Below, piece by piece: positions 22,185 through 29,775 of a stretch of 39,016 nucleotides of DNA (position 1 is its first letter; each line of letters starts with the position of its first letter). The position numbers and the translations under genes are program-made. The stretch covers positions 1 through 39,016 of IMG/VR virus record IMGVR_UViG_3300006734_000017. One strand, given 5' to 3'. Under the pieces are notes generated by a model. That model was not told the DNA's origin. It saw only the letters and a program-made list of their open reading frames with translations, and ran no database searches. Origin of the DNA: a virus.

Positions 22185-22728
22185 TATACTGCATCGTTGT
22201 TGCATACGGACTTACACCGTATTTGGCGTTTGCTGTATTACTAGATCCAGGGGATTCTGGATCGATAGACATACCTTGTTGGAAACCTGGAACACCCATA
22301 GAACCAGGGATAGCGCCAAGTGCTACGCCACCGAGACCAGCGGTAAGTGCAGCGGCAGGTACTAAACCAGCAGCGGCAGCCTTACCAAGACCCCTGGTAA
22401 ATTGCTGCTCCGAAGGAATAGGAATACCTACGGATCTATCGATTAAACCAAGAATGGCATTTTGTCGTTTAGACCCTTCAGGCATTCTGATTGCGGATTC
22501 TAATAAAGATTTCTCTGCAGCAACTTTGCCTTCTTTGGATGCTTTTAAAAGACTTGGGGCATATTTACCGGCAAGAGCCCGCGCACCAAGTAGGCCAGCA
22601 GCACCACCAAGGCCACCAGCTGCAGCAGCAAGTGCGGCAGAGCCTGGATCTTCACCTTGAGAAAGGGCGTACCCACCAACGCCTAAACCGGCGGCGATAG
22701 GTACACCGTATTTAAGAGTGCCACGCAT
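22180..22728 (-). CDS. Gly/Ala-rich protein with glycine-zipper segments
   Basis: 182 residues. GGAG lies seven bases before the ATG and overlaps the scaffold stop. Two long Gly/Ala-rich hydrophobic stretches (VPIAAGLGVGGYALSQG and AALAAAAGGLGGAAGLLGAR; later AAAAGLVPAAALTAGLGGVA) have GxxxG spacing typical of glycine zippers that pack in membranes. A charged helix lies between them. It lies between the candidate scaffold and the capsid gene, so a packaged internal protein that enters the host envelope is plausible. No family is recognised. Confidence 0.55.
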   Translation of the reverse strand: MRGTLKYGVPIAAGLGVGGYALSQGEDPGSAALAAAAGGLGGAAGLLGARALAGKYAPSLLKASKEGKVAAEKSLLESAIRMPEGSKRQNAILGLIDRSVGIPIPSEQQFTRGLGKAAAAGLVPAAALTAGLGGVALGAIPGSMGVPGFQQGMSIDPESPGSSNTANAKYGVSPYATTMQYR

Positions 22729-22732
22729 GGCA

Positions 22733-23689
22733 TCACTCCATCACAAACAGTTTGTTTGCGACAACTTGAGGCTGAGCTTGGTTCAGAAGACGCCAAGCTT
22801 GAGCGGGGTCTACATCCATTTGCTGCTTGAAGCTGCCCCAGAAGTTTTCAGGCTGTTGGGGAGCAGAAGCTGCGGGAGGAGCAGGAAAATCGCCATAAGC
22901 AGCTTGAGCAGGTGCGGTTGGATAACCACGGGTCTCAAGCTGAGCCTCGTTTTCGTAAACAGGGTATGGACCTTCTGGACCAAAGAACTTCAGAGTGTAA
23001 TCACTCAGAACGTCTGGATTGGTCAAAATCTCGTTGTAAGCAAGATTTTCGGTATGCTCAGTAACCGCAAACTCAGCATAATTTTGGATTAAGTTCTGTG
23101 CTTGGTGGCCCCAGGCAACAGCACTATCCAGCATTCCTTCCAGGTTTAGTGCGTACTGGTTTAGAAGGGCTGGAGCCTCCACCCCGAACGCGTCGATCAC
23201 CTGACGGCTTTCCTGGCTCAGACCCAGGTAATCCGCGATTTGCTCCAAGGAGGGATTCGAGGAAGTTTGGGAAGAGCTGGGCGATGAGGCCTGGTTGGTT
23301 GACCAAGTCTGCGCTGCCGAGTTCGGCGTAGGCTGGGCGCTGGGAAGTCCGTAATTCGCCGGGGTATACGCTGTCGTCGGAGCTGACGGTTGACCCTGGA
23401 ACGGGGATTGAACTGGTGCGCTCAGCAGGTTCACCACCTTGTTGAACGCCGATTCCCATGGATTGCTGTTGGTTGCCTCCGATTGGGATTGGGGGGCGTA
23501 CTGAGTAGGGGCGGATTGGTAACTGATATTCGGCTGAGGCGTCGCTGCCTGGTACCCCTGCTGTGCTGCTTGGTACGCCACCGGAGCTGCTTGGTAATTG
23601 CTTGCCGCTGGTGCCACGTAGCTGCTCGGAGCCACCGCCGGTTGTGCGGGGCTCGTCTGTGGGATCGATTGGACGGTAGCGTCCTGCAT
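22733..23689 (-). CDS. Candidate scaffold protein, overlapping the portal gene
   Basis: 318 residues from ATG 23689, with GGAG eight bases upstream. The first 150 residues are Ala/Gln/Pro/Tyr-rich, with YQAA repeats (YQAAPVAYQAAQQGYQAATP). Residues from about 150 form helices (LEQIADYLGLSQESRQVIDA, YALNLEGMLDSAVAWGHQAQ). The end is again Pro/Ala-rich with a short helical tail. Position between portal and capsid, low-complexity N-terminus and helical core suit a scaffold. In the YQAA repeats the bases differ only at third codon positions of this frame, which supports it as the constrained frame. Its first 566 bases also encode the portal C-terminus in another frame. Confidence 0.65.
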   Translation of the reverse strand: MQDATVQSIPQTSPAQPAVAPSSYVAPAASNYQAAPVAYQAAQQGYQAATPQPNISYQSAPTQYAPQSQSEATNSNPWESAFNKVVNLLSAPVQSPFQGQPSAPTTAYTPANYGLPSAQPTPNSAAQTWSTNQASSPSSSQTSSNPSLEQIADYLGLSQESRQVIDAFGVEAPALLNQYALNLEGMLDSAVAWGHQAQNLIQNYAEFAVTEHTENLAYNEILTNPDVLSDYTLKFFGPEGPYPVYENEAQLETRGYPTAPAQAAYGDFPAPPAASAPQQPENFWGSFKQQMDVDPAQAWRLLNQAQPQVVANKLFVME

Positions 23690-25439
23690 AACTCATCTCC
23701 TTTTGTAAGGCTTCTAAAGTTCGATACAGATATGGCGTTAAATCCAATCTTGGATCCGCAGCCATCGGAAGATCCGGAGCTTGCGGGTGAGGAGTCTGCA
23801 TCATGCCCCCCACTAGTTTTGCGAATGCAGAGTAAGCACCCTGCAATTCGTTCACCATCCTGAACGGGAACCCAGATAACATCTCGGCCCGCTCCTCATC
23901 CGTCTTAGACGGAAAGAGGTATTTCAGTGCTTCAATGCTATCAACACCTAATTCCTGGAGATTTCGAACAACAATAGAGTTATTCAAAATATCTTGTGTG
24001 GAATCTTCGTATACAGGTCCCAGCCATCTCCAAAGCATGGTGACATCACCATCTGGAATTAAACCTTGTACACCTGGAGGTATTTGTTGTGCCTCCACAC
24101 AAGCAACCATAAGTTGTTTGATCTGTGCATTGTATTGCTTTAAAGCTTCTTCATAAGCAGCAACCTCTTCCTCTTGTGCTTCACGAGAAGGAGAAATTGG
24201 TTTTTCAATACGTGCAGCCTGAGCGAGACTATCTTTAAAAAGCTGTTCTTCTTGATAAATAATTAGTTCGAGACAACGACAAATACCATGTGTATAAATC
24301 GCATTTGCTTTTTTCTTGGAAGTTGCAGAAACACGTCCAAACAAGGATTTGTATTCTGTTGCCGTTACACCAGCAGAAATGGAAAGCTCATCAACACCGC
24401 CAAGTGATGTACGAATCTCTTCTCTGTACTGACGAGCAAATGCATTTTGGTCGCCGGTGATAGCATCGGGAACGATGTAACCAACTCGGTCATTGGGCTC
24501 CAGGTTTGCAATGATCCGTGGAACACGGAGCTGACCATCAACTCCGCGCATGATTGGATCTGCTTTAAACCGTGATTGACTTAATGCTCCAAGACCAGTA
24601 AAACCTGAGTTGGCAGCAATTGATGGACGTTGTACAGCGGTATCGCCGCCCGCCTCCATCAAATCACTCTTTGGCCTAGACGAAAGAAGGGTTGGATTAC
24701 CAAAGAACTGAACGTTCTTTCGCATAGTGCGGATCATCTCGTCATGAATAACGATGTGATTAGCTAATGAGTCAAATTCACCAACACCCTCGTTGGAGAA
24801 ACCCTTGGGATTGTTAAAGATCTCAACGCATGGAATAAAACCTAAAGTATTTTTGAATGTCTTTGTACGACCCAATGCCGAATAGTTTGTTGTTTCAAAA
24901 GAAAGCTCGCCTTCAGAGTGAGTCTCTTCAATCACATCCGATTTGATTGACAAACGAATATAACGCTTTGCTCCTTGTTCAAATGCAGCACCCCCTGGCC
25001 CAAGCGTGGCGAGATTGATTCCATCTGTGGCGCCAAAACCCTTGCGAACTTTGTAGCTGTAAATAATTACGACTTCATCAAGCTCGCCGTCTACGTTGTA
25101 AAAAGAACGATATTCGTGAGAACGGAAATAATATAGGCGGTAACTGAATTTAGTTGGACGAATGTAGAAAAGACCTTTTCCATCACAAAGAAAATATTCC
25201 CAAATGGAATCGAGTCTTGTGTCTAATTTGTTGTACTTGAGAACACGATCAATAAAGTCTTTCCTTTGGCTACCAAAGTTATCTTGTGATGGAAAAAATT
25301 CAACTCCCTGGCGGATGCCAAAGAGTTTCATCTGTGCAATGTGTGATGCAATGATGCCCGTATCAACAGTCATCGACCCATCTTTTTCAAGATAGGAATC
25401 AATCATCTCCTTGAGACGAAGTTTTGCATCCATTGACAT
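23124..25439 (-). CDS. Portal protein, with a C-terminal tail overlapping the scaffold gene
   Basis: 771 residues. It is expected to form the dodecameric DNA channel at one capsid vertex and to bind the terminase. Position after terminase and before scaffold/capsid supports this, as do portal-like blocks: FIDRVLKYNKLDTRLDSIWE near the start, RKGFGATDG, and the central LGFIPCVEIFNNPKGFSNEG with HIVIHDEMIRTM. Helical segments follow (QEEEVAAYEEALKQYNAQIK). The core is about 583 residues, normal for portals. The last 188 are Ser/Gly/Pro-rich low complexity (LPSSSGGVPSSTAGVPGSD) and are read from the same DNA as the scaffold N-terminus. Confidence 0.75.
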   Translation of the reverse strand: MSMDAKLRLKEMIDSYLEKDGSMTVDTGIIASHIAQMKLFGIRQGVEFFPSQDNFGSQRKDFIDRVLKYNKLDTRLDSIWEYFLCDGKGLFYIRPTKFSYRLYYFRSHEYRSFYNVDGELDEVVIIYSYKVRKGFGATDGINLATLGPGGAAFEQGAKRYIRLSIKSDVIEETHSEGELSFETTNYSALGRTKTFKNTLGFIPCVEIFNNPKGFSNEGVGEFDSLANHIVIHDEMIRTMRKNVQFFGNPTLLSSRPKSDLMEAGGDTAVQRPSIAANSGFTGLGALSQSRFKADPIMRGVDGQLRVPRIIANLEPNDRVGYIVPDAITGDQNAFARQYREEIRTSLGGVDELSISAGVTATEYKSLFGRVSATSKKKANAIYTHGICRCLELIIYQEEQLFKDSLAQAARIEKPISPSREAQEEEVAAYEEALKQYNAQIKQLMVACVEAQQIPPGVQGLIPDGDVTMLWRWLGPVYEDSTQDILNNSIVVRNLQELGVDSIEALKYLFPSKTDEERAEMLSGFPFRMVNELQGAYSAFAKLVGGMMQTPHPQAPDLPMAADPRLDLTPYLYRTLEALQKEMSYAGRYRPIDPTDEPRTTGGGSEQLRGTSGKQLPSSSGGVPSSTAGVPGSDASAEYQLPIRPYSVRPPIPIGGNQQQSMGIGVQQGGEPAERTSSIPVPGSTVSSDDSVYPGELRTSQRPAYAELGSADLVNQPGLIAQLFPNFLESLLGANRGLPGSEPGKPSGDRRVRGGGSSPSKPVRTKPGRNAG

Positions 25440-25473
25440 GAGTTATCTCTCTTTTATTTTTATGATAACAGAT

Positions 25474-26091
25474 TTAGAAACGAGTCATCACGTTCCCTTG
25501 TACTCCATATCCAGGAACTGCATTGGGTAGACCAGGGGTACGCATGATGTTTACATCAAAACCAAAGGTTGGAGTTTGATACCCCAAGCCAAGCTGACCG
25601 CTTTGATCTTGAACGTTGTAATTGCCACCAAAACGAATGGCTTGATTTGCGTCTAAATTGGCGTTAACAGAACCACGTAAATTTTTTACTTTTTCATTTT
25701 CAATATCGACGCCAAACCTAATGGGAGGTCCACCTTGTTGTTGCATTTCCTGCATTTGGCGCTGCATCTGCTCCATATTCATACCGACGCCTCCTCCAAG
25801 TGCACTGGCTCCCAGCGCTCCCCCAGGGGTTTGAGCTTGTGCAACTAAGCTGCCCATGTTGCCAACGGCGCCAGGGAGATTAGCAAACGGCAAACGTGGT
25901 CCCGGCTGATTTTGCTGCTCGTAATACTTTTGTAGATCGCCGGGACGACTATCCCATTCTTTTAATTTGTTTAATTCTTCCTGTGACATCCCTTTGAAGG
26001 GACTGCGAGGCCCAATTTGAAAACTTGGGCTACCTGCAAATAAATTACCTGGCGCACCAGGGACGTTAGATTCGCCGCCGTAACGTAACAT
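25474..26091 (-). CDS. Gly/Gln/Met-rich protein with a beta-strand C-terminus
   Basis: 205 residues. The N-terminus is Gly/Pro-rich, the middle has a Met/Gln-rich run (MEQMQRQMQEMQQQGG), and the last 80 residues are alternating strand-like segments (IRFGVDIENEKVKNLRGSVN, GGNYNVQDQSGQLGLGYQTP) ending in Phe. The pattern resembles amphipathic beta-hairpins of barrel or fibre proteins, but there is no signal peptide. It lies between the AbrB-like gene and the portal, so a virion or assembly role is likely. Not recognised. Confidence 0.55.
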   Translation of the reverse strand: MLRYGGESNVPGAPGNLFAGSPSFQIGPRSPFKGMSQEELNKLKEWDSRPGDLQKYYEQQNQPGPRLPFANLPGAVGNMGSLVAQAQTPGGALGASALGGGVGMNMEQMQRQMQEMQQQGGPPIRFGVDIENEKVKNLRGSVNANLDANQAIRFGGNYNVQDQSGQLGLGYQTPTFGFDVNIMRTPGLPNAVPGYGVQGNVMTRF

Positions 26092-26117
26092 TTTTTGACT
26101 ACTTCAATCTGTTTATT

Positions 26118-26303
26118 CTACTCTTCTATTACTTCATACCCGGAAGGGTCGTGGACTTTCGATAAAATAATGCCTTCGCCTTTCACATCCCAATTCAAAA
26201 TATCACCTTCTTGCCAGCCAAGATCCTCAATGACCTCATCTGGTAGGGTAATAAAAGGATCTCCGTTTTCGTCTTCTTCAATCTCGATAATGTAGCTGCT
26301 CAT
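26118..26303 (-). CDS. AbrB/SpoVT-like small protein
   Basis: 61 residues. ENGDPFITLPDEVIEDLGWQ, then EGDILNWDVKGEGIILSKV, match the swapped-hairpin AbrB/MazE-type DNA-binding fold (G-x-hydrophobic-x-LP...lGw..GD.l). Similar short proteins are common in phages. It has few basic residues, so it may act through protein contacts rather than as a strong DNA binder. It overlaps the upstream membrane-coiled-coil gene by 4 bases (ATGA). Its placement in the packaging operon is unusual for a regulator. Confidence 0.72.
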   Translation of the reverse strand: MSSYIIEIEEDENGDPFITLPDEVIEDLGWQEGDILNWDVKGEGIILSKVHDPSGYEVIEE

Positions 26304-26593
26304 TTTGACAAAAGCTTTTCCATAAGCTTATCAAGTTTATTGTTGATTTCGCGAAAATTGTCATGCATTTCTTGAATTTCTCTTAAGAAATCAACCTTCA
26401 AAACATATTCCATTGGCATTCGATTAATTTGATCTTCCAGAATATCAATCCGACGTTTTTGAGAACTTGTATAACTAAGCGCATTTTGAATACGTTCTTG
26501 TTGTCGATCTAAAATTTTGTTGGCCACCCAAGAACCGCCTGTTACTGCAGAGATTATAGCGGTTAGGCCAATAGCAAAAAATTCTGGTCCCAC
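26300..26593 (-). CDS. Small membrane-anchored coiled-coil protein, possible lysis protein
   Basis: 97 residues from a GTG start at 26593. One transmembrane helix (residues about 5-25, FFAIGLTAIISAVTGGSWVA) is followed by a long charged helix with heptad-like spacing (DILEDQINRMPMEYVLKVDF, then REIQEMHDNFREINNKLDKL). This arrangement fits an inner-membrane spanin-like or holin-accessory protein, or a membrane tether. It follows the large terminase gene by 29 bases and is coupled to the AbrB-like gene. A holin role is possible but is not proven by one helix. Confidence 0.55.
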   Translation of the reverse strand: MGPEFFAIGLTAIISAVTGGSWVANKILDRQQERIQNALSYTSSQKRRIDILEDQINRMPMEYVLKVDFLREIQEMHDNFREINNKLDKLMEKLLSK

Positions 26594-26622
26594 TGGAATA
26601 AACGTTTTTTCTTATTCTAAAT

Positions 26623-28149
26623 TCAGTAATCAAGTTGTAAATTACTTTTTTTCATTAATCCATTTACGAGCCAAACTAGAGCGTCTACACAATCGTCGTG
26701 GCCGCTTACTCCAAAATTAGTTAGCTCTTCAAACATTGCTGTGAAATTGCGGTAACGATTAAAAATAATTTTTCGATCCTCAAACATTCCCATGATTCCA
26801 CGGAAACGAGCAAGTTTATCAGCACGGAAACCTTTTACAGGATGCCAAAGAATGTTATAAAGACCTTCATTGTTTAAACAGATCCGTTTGAAATCTGCTT
26901 CTAGAGAAGCCTGGTACTGAACTGCTTCTGACCAAACATCACAAGTGGAAAAGGTTGGAAAATAATTTCCATTTTCATCTTTGCCAATAATAGACCAATC
27001 GTTCATTAATTCTTTGAGGGCATCTAGCTTTTCAAGATTACCCATGACACGCATGCGTCGATAATCAATGATATGGATTTTGTCTTCGATTCTGCCACCA
27101 AGAACGAACACCGTGTAATCATTCTTTTCTTTTGTTCCAGCGGAAAGGTCTACGCCGATTCCAAGCGTATCAAATTCCGTCGAAATTTCTGCTTTAACAA
27201 TTAACTCAGGCGCAAGAGAAAGCTCATTTTGCCTGATAATTTTATTCATGTATTGGAAAGAGAAAGCAATAGGGGCTTGCCTTTTCTTTTCTTTTAAGTA
27301 ATCCAATGACCACATCTCTGGCCAATAAGACATTTCTTCCCCGGTTTTAGGATCTGAACTGATTGCTGACAAAACAATTTGGGTCCAGTTGTTTTGTTCA
27401 TTAAACGTGGTTGCGTGAATGTCATCATGCCTAAAGCGAGTACCAAGACAGATAGCACGTGCACCTTCAAACATTGTTGGTGCAATCACCGCGTTCCAGT
27501 TTTCTTGCATCTGTTTGCGGATGTCTGGGTTGGCGATATCCGCAGCAGATTTGATGGCGTCATCAATCATCACCAGATGAGAACGCTTGGAAGTCACCGA
27601 ACCTTTTAGACCTGCAGCACAGAGTGTGAATTGTTCTTCACCAGTGGTGTCAATGCCTGCAAACTTGTGGTCAATAGACCAATACTCATTACTAGTAACG
27701 TTTTTCAGCAGACGGACTGTAGGGAAGACTTCTTGATATCGTTTGCTTTCAATAATTCGTTTGATGGTTGCAGACTTGGAACGTGCAATATCAACGGTGT
27801 AGGACAAATAAAGAATCTGCAGGGGAAGCTTGGCAGCGGTATGGATGCCAATTGCCCATGCCGTCAAAAGGCCCAGTACGGTGCTCTTGGCTGAACCACG
27901 AGGGGCAAGCAGGTCAATATTAGGCCCAGCAATTTTAATCAAGCATGAGCTGTCTTCGTTAGTGACAAAATGACGATGCCAGTCCCTATGGTGCTCTGCC
28001 GGAGGTTTATCTGCGACGTACTCACAAAAGAAGGCAAAATCTTCTCTGGCCTTCTGAAGAAGTTCTAAATTCCGTGGCTTCTTAATCTGCTGGTTTTGTG
28101 CTGCCGCTTTGGCGTTACGGCGATGCGCAAGATAAAGATAAGAAGGCAC
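26623..28149 (-). CDS. Terminase large subunit
   Basis: 508 residues from a GTG start. It is the ATP-driven motor and nuclease that packages DNA through the portal. The ATPase domain has Walker A APRGSAKST (82-90) and Walker B LVMIDD (192-197), followed by a coupling-type GTRFRHDDIH segment. The C-terminal RNase-H-like nuclease has GIGVDLSAGTK with Asp334, TCDVWSEAV with Asp404, and SGHDDCVDALVWL with Asp485, Asp486 and Asp489. Length is typical of headful or cos-type large terminases; the packaging mode cannot be told by eye. The candidate small subunit lies upstream, separated by two very small genes. Confidence 0.95.
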   Translation of the reverse strand: MPSYLYLAHRRNAKAAAQNQQIKKPRNLELLQKAREDFAFFCEYVADKPPAEHHRDWHRHFVTNEDSSCLIKIAGPNIDLLAPRGSAKSTVLGLLTAWAIGIHTAAKLPLQILYLSYTVDIARSKSATIKRIIESKRYQEVFPTVRLLKNVTSNEYWSIDHKFAGIDTTGEEQFTLCAAGLKGSVTSKRSHLVMIDDAIKSAADIANPDIRKQMQENWNAVIAPTMFEGARAICLGTRFRHDDIHATTFNEQNNWTQIVLSAISSDPKTGEEMSYWPEMWSLDYLKEKKRQAPIAFSFQYMNKIIRQNELSLAPELIVKAEISTEFDTLGIGVDLSAGTKEKNDYTVFVLGGRIEDKIHIIDYRRMRVMGNLEKLDALKELMNDWSIIGKDENGNYFPTFSTCDVWSEAVQYQASLEADFKRICLNNEGLYNILWHPVKGFRADKLARFRGIMGMFEDRKIIFNRYRNFTAMFEELTNFGVSGHDDCVDALVWLVNGLMKKSNLQLDY

Positions 28150-28178
28150 AAGAAATAAGCAGCTAATAAAATACTAAC

Positions 28179-28319
28179 TTATTTTTGTTTTTTTGTTTTT
28201 TGGTATTGACGAGCCTTTTCCAGTGCGGCTTTACGCTTATCTTTATCCGTACTTTTGTCGTCCTCGGAGTTTTTAGATTTAAAGTGTGCCAGGATTTCTG
28301 GCGGCATTTTATTGGCCAT
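28179..28319 (-). CDS. Small charged protein, 46 residues
   Basis: ATG 28319 to TAA 28179. MANKMPPEILAHFKSKNSED is followed by a Lys/Asp-rich helix (DKSTDKDKRKAALEKARQYQ) and a Lys/Gln end (KTKKQK). It is strongly basic at the C-terminus and soluble. It overlaps the end of the 60-residue gene by 11 bases and precedes the large terminase by 29 bases, so it is transcribed with packaging genes. Function unknown; a terminase accessory or DNA-binding role is only context. Confidence 0.55.
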   Translation of the reverse strand: MANKMPPEILAHFKSKNSEDDKSTDKDKRKAALEKARQYQKTKKQK

Positions 28320-28491
28320 TGTTTTCGGTATTACCGTTAAGTTTGTTTAGGTTTGCAAGCTGAAATTCTTTTGTGCCTGCTACGTTTTGCTTTGGCCCAG
28401 GTATTGACCTGCCCATGCGATTACGCTGAATTTCTCGCACAATCAAGGGCAATCTTTCAGCAAAATCTCCAGCGTCTACGTTGGCTCCCAT
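28309..28491 (-). CDS. Small protein between the terminase subunits, 60 residues
   Basis: MGANVDAGDFAERLPLIVRE is followed by a basic stretch (IQRNRMGRSIPGPKQNVAG) and a Gln/Asn-rich end. The ATG at 28491 follows a GGATT-type weak Shine-Dalgarno. It sits between the candidate small terminase and the 46-residue gene on the same strand and is probably translated with them. There is no known domain. Small proteins in this position in phages can be packaging accessories, but nothing in the sequence proves it. Confidence 0.55.
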   Translation of the reverse strand: MGANVDAGDFAERLPLIVREIQRNRMGRSIPGPKQNVAGTKEFQLANLNKLNGNTENNGQ

Positions 28492-28525
28492 TTGAATCCA
28501 GTATTTAATTTTTATTCTAGTTTGT

Positions 28526-29143
28526 TTATTCTTCTAATTGCATGCGTGCCCATACACTCATAGATGCTTCATGCAGGGGTGATTCAATTGGATCGTCTTT
28601 AAAAATAAACATTAGTTCACGAATGGCGCGATCGGCTCCTGCCATCAACAAACCTTTTCGGTCTTTTGTAGAAGTATATTGTTCAATTTGTTGAATTGTT
28701 CCGCGTAATTCTTTTTGCATTGAAGCAATGCGAGCCACGCCAGCATCACGTTTTACGATGCCATCTTCCACATCGTTACGCAGTTTTCTGATGTCCTCTC
28801 GCATCTCTTCAATCTCAAAGAGCAGTACCTTCCGATGATCAGGCTTTGGATAATGTTTATTAATCCAAAGGTCACACGCAGTAATGCTTCCTCGATAATC
28901 AAGAAATCGAGCATAAAGAAAACATTCAATAACTGAATAGTTTTCTGAACAAAAAGATGTAAAAGATTCTTGAGAAGCAGAGTCTAGATTGTCGACCCAA
29001 GTATCAAAAACCTCAATATCGATAAGCTCGTTGCGCCTGGTTGTAGTCGCGGGCTTCGTCGCTTTCACTGAAGCGCTGCGATTGCTCTGCCCCCTTGCGC
29101 TGCTCTTCTGCGCCTCGGGTAATGGTTTCACGTTCTTGTTCAC
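28526..29143 (-). CDS. Candidate terminase small subunit
   Basis: 205 residues from GTG 29143, with GAGGG six bases upstream. The call rests on position directly before the large subunit and on architecture: a basic N-terminal tail (PEAQKSSARGQSNRSASVKA), a helical domain from about residue 38 (LIDIEVFDTWVDNLDSASQE, then CFLYARFLDYRGSITACDLW), a long coiled-coil (EIEEMREDIRKLRNDVEDGI) and a short end. The small subunit recognises the packaging site and recruits the large one. The first 131 bases overlap the preceding gene in a different frame. Confidence 0.55.
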   Translation of the reverse strand: MNKNVKPLPEAQKSSARGQSNRSASVKATKPATTTRRNELIDIEVFDTWVDNLDSASQESFTSFCSENYSVIECFLYARFLDYRGSITACDLWINKHYPKPDHRKVLLFEIEEMREDIRKLRNDVEDGIVKRDAGVARIASMQKELRGTIQQIEQYTSTKDRKGLLMAGADRAIRELMFIFKDDPIESPLHEASMSVWARMQLEE

Positions 29144-29285
29144 CAGATTCCCTCATTTTTTCTTTGCTGGAACCAACAGAAACATCTTGAAAGATCTTTA
29201 CAGCAGCAGCAGCCTTACGGGCTTTGTCTTCATCAAACAAAAACCCATACGGATCAGATTCTAAACCAAGGAGATCATCTTCCAT
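29013..29285 (-). CDS. Small charged helical protein overlapping the small-terminase gene
   Basis: 90 residues. An acidic start (MEDDLLGLESDPYGFLFDED) is followed by a highly charged helix (KEKMRESGEQERETITRGAE) and a Gln/Arg/Tyr-rich end. There is no membrane or catalytic feature. Its last 131 bases overlap out of frame with the candidate small terminase, whose GTG lies inside it with a good Shine-Dalgarno. The acidic N-terminus appears genuine, so both frames may be used. Function unknown. Confidence 0.5.
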   Translation of the reverse strand: MEDDLLGLESDPYGFLFDEDKARKAAAAVKIFQDVSVGSSKEKMRESGEQERETITRGAEEQRKGAEQSQRFSESDEARDYNQAQRAYRY

Positions 29286-29299
29286 CTTATTTCATTTAT

Positions 29300-29464
29300 T
29301 TAAAAATCTTTTGTGGTTTCATCGAAGGGAGACTTTTCTTCTTTTGTTTCTGCTGTTGCTTTACCTTTTGCGTATTGATAAGCAATATCTGCAGCCTGCT
29401 TGTAAAGATTCAAGTCAGCTTTTAAAGATGAATCATTTTGTTGTGGCGCAGAATCGTTGGCCAT
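29300..29464 (-). CDS. Small protein, 54 residues
   Basis: ATG 29464 to TAA 29300. MANDSAPQQNDSSLKADLNL is followed by a helix (YKQAADIAYQYAKGKATAET) and a charged end. It lies 10 bases after the 84-residue gene and 14 bases before the next gene, on the same strand. It is soluble and mostly helical, with no recognised family. The spacing and the protein-like composition are why it is called. Confidence 0.55.
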   Translation of the reverse strand: MANDSAPQQNDSSLKADLNLYKQAADIAYQYAKGKATAETKEEKSPFDETTKDF

Positions 29465-29474
29465 CACAAAAAGA

Positions 29475-29729
29475 TCAGAAGTTGCTCATCATGGACGCCA
29501 GGCCTTGGCTCATGATGTCACGGCGACCCTCAACACTCTTTTGACGTTGTTGGCGAACCTTGGAACCTTCAAGACGGCTAAGCAAATCTTCAAACTCACC
29601 GATGTTAAAAGATTTAGCGCCAAACTCGCCTTCTGCTGCTTGCTTTTTCAGCTCAGCAGCCGTGGCTGCATCAATTTCACCACGAGCAAGGGCTGAGTCG
29701 ATTCCGGCAATGGTGTCTGCGTATGCCAT
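29475..29729 (-). CDS. Small helical protein, 84 residues
   Basis: A helical and charged protein (ADTIAGIDSALARGEIDAAT, then AELKKQAAEGEFGAKSFNIG, GEFEDLLSRLEGSKVRQQRQ) ending MSQGLASMMSNF. It has no transmembrane segment. It follows the 225-residue YxDL-module protein by 46 bases and precedes the packaging genes. Function unknown; a virion or assembly role is suggested only by position. Confidence 0.55.
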   Translation of the reverse strand: MAYADTIAGIDSALARGEIDAATAAELKKQAAEGEFGAKSFNIGEFEDLLSRLEGSKVRQQRQKSVEGRRDIMSQGLASMMSNF

Positions 29730-29775
29730 TTGGTAGAAAAACTGGCTTTATTAGATTATTTTAACTCGAATTGAT

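Noticed and set aside
23390-23863. A plus-strand open frame opposite the portal/scaffold overlap (157 residues)
   Set aside because: The region is GC-rich and poor in stops on every frame; the frame is Arg/Cys/Leu-rich and does not resemble a real protein.
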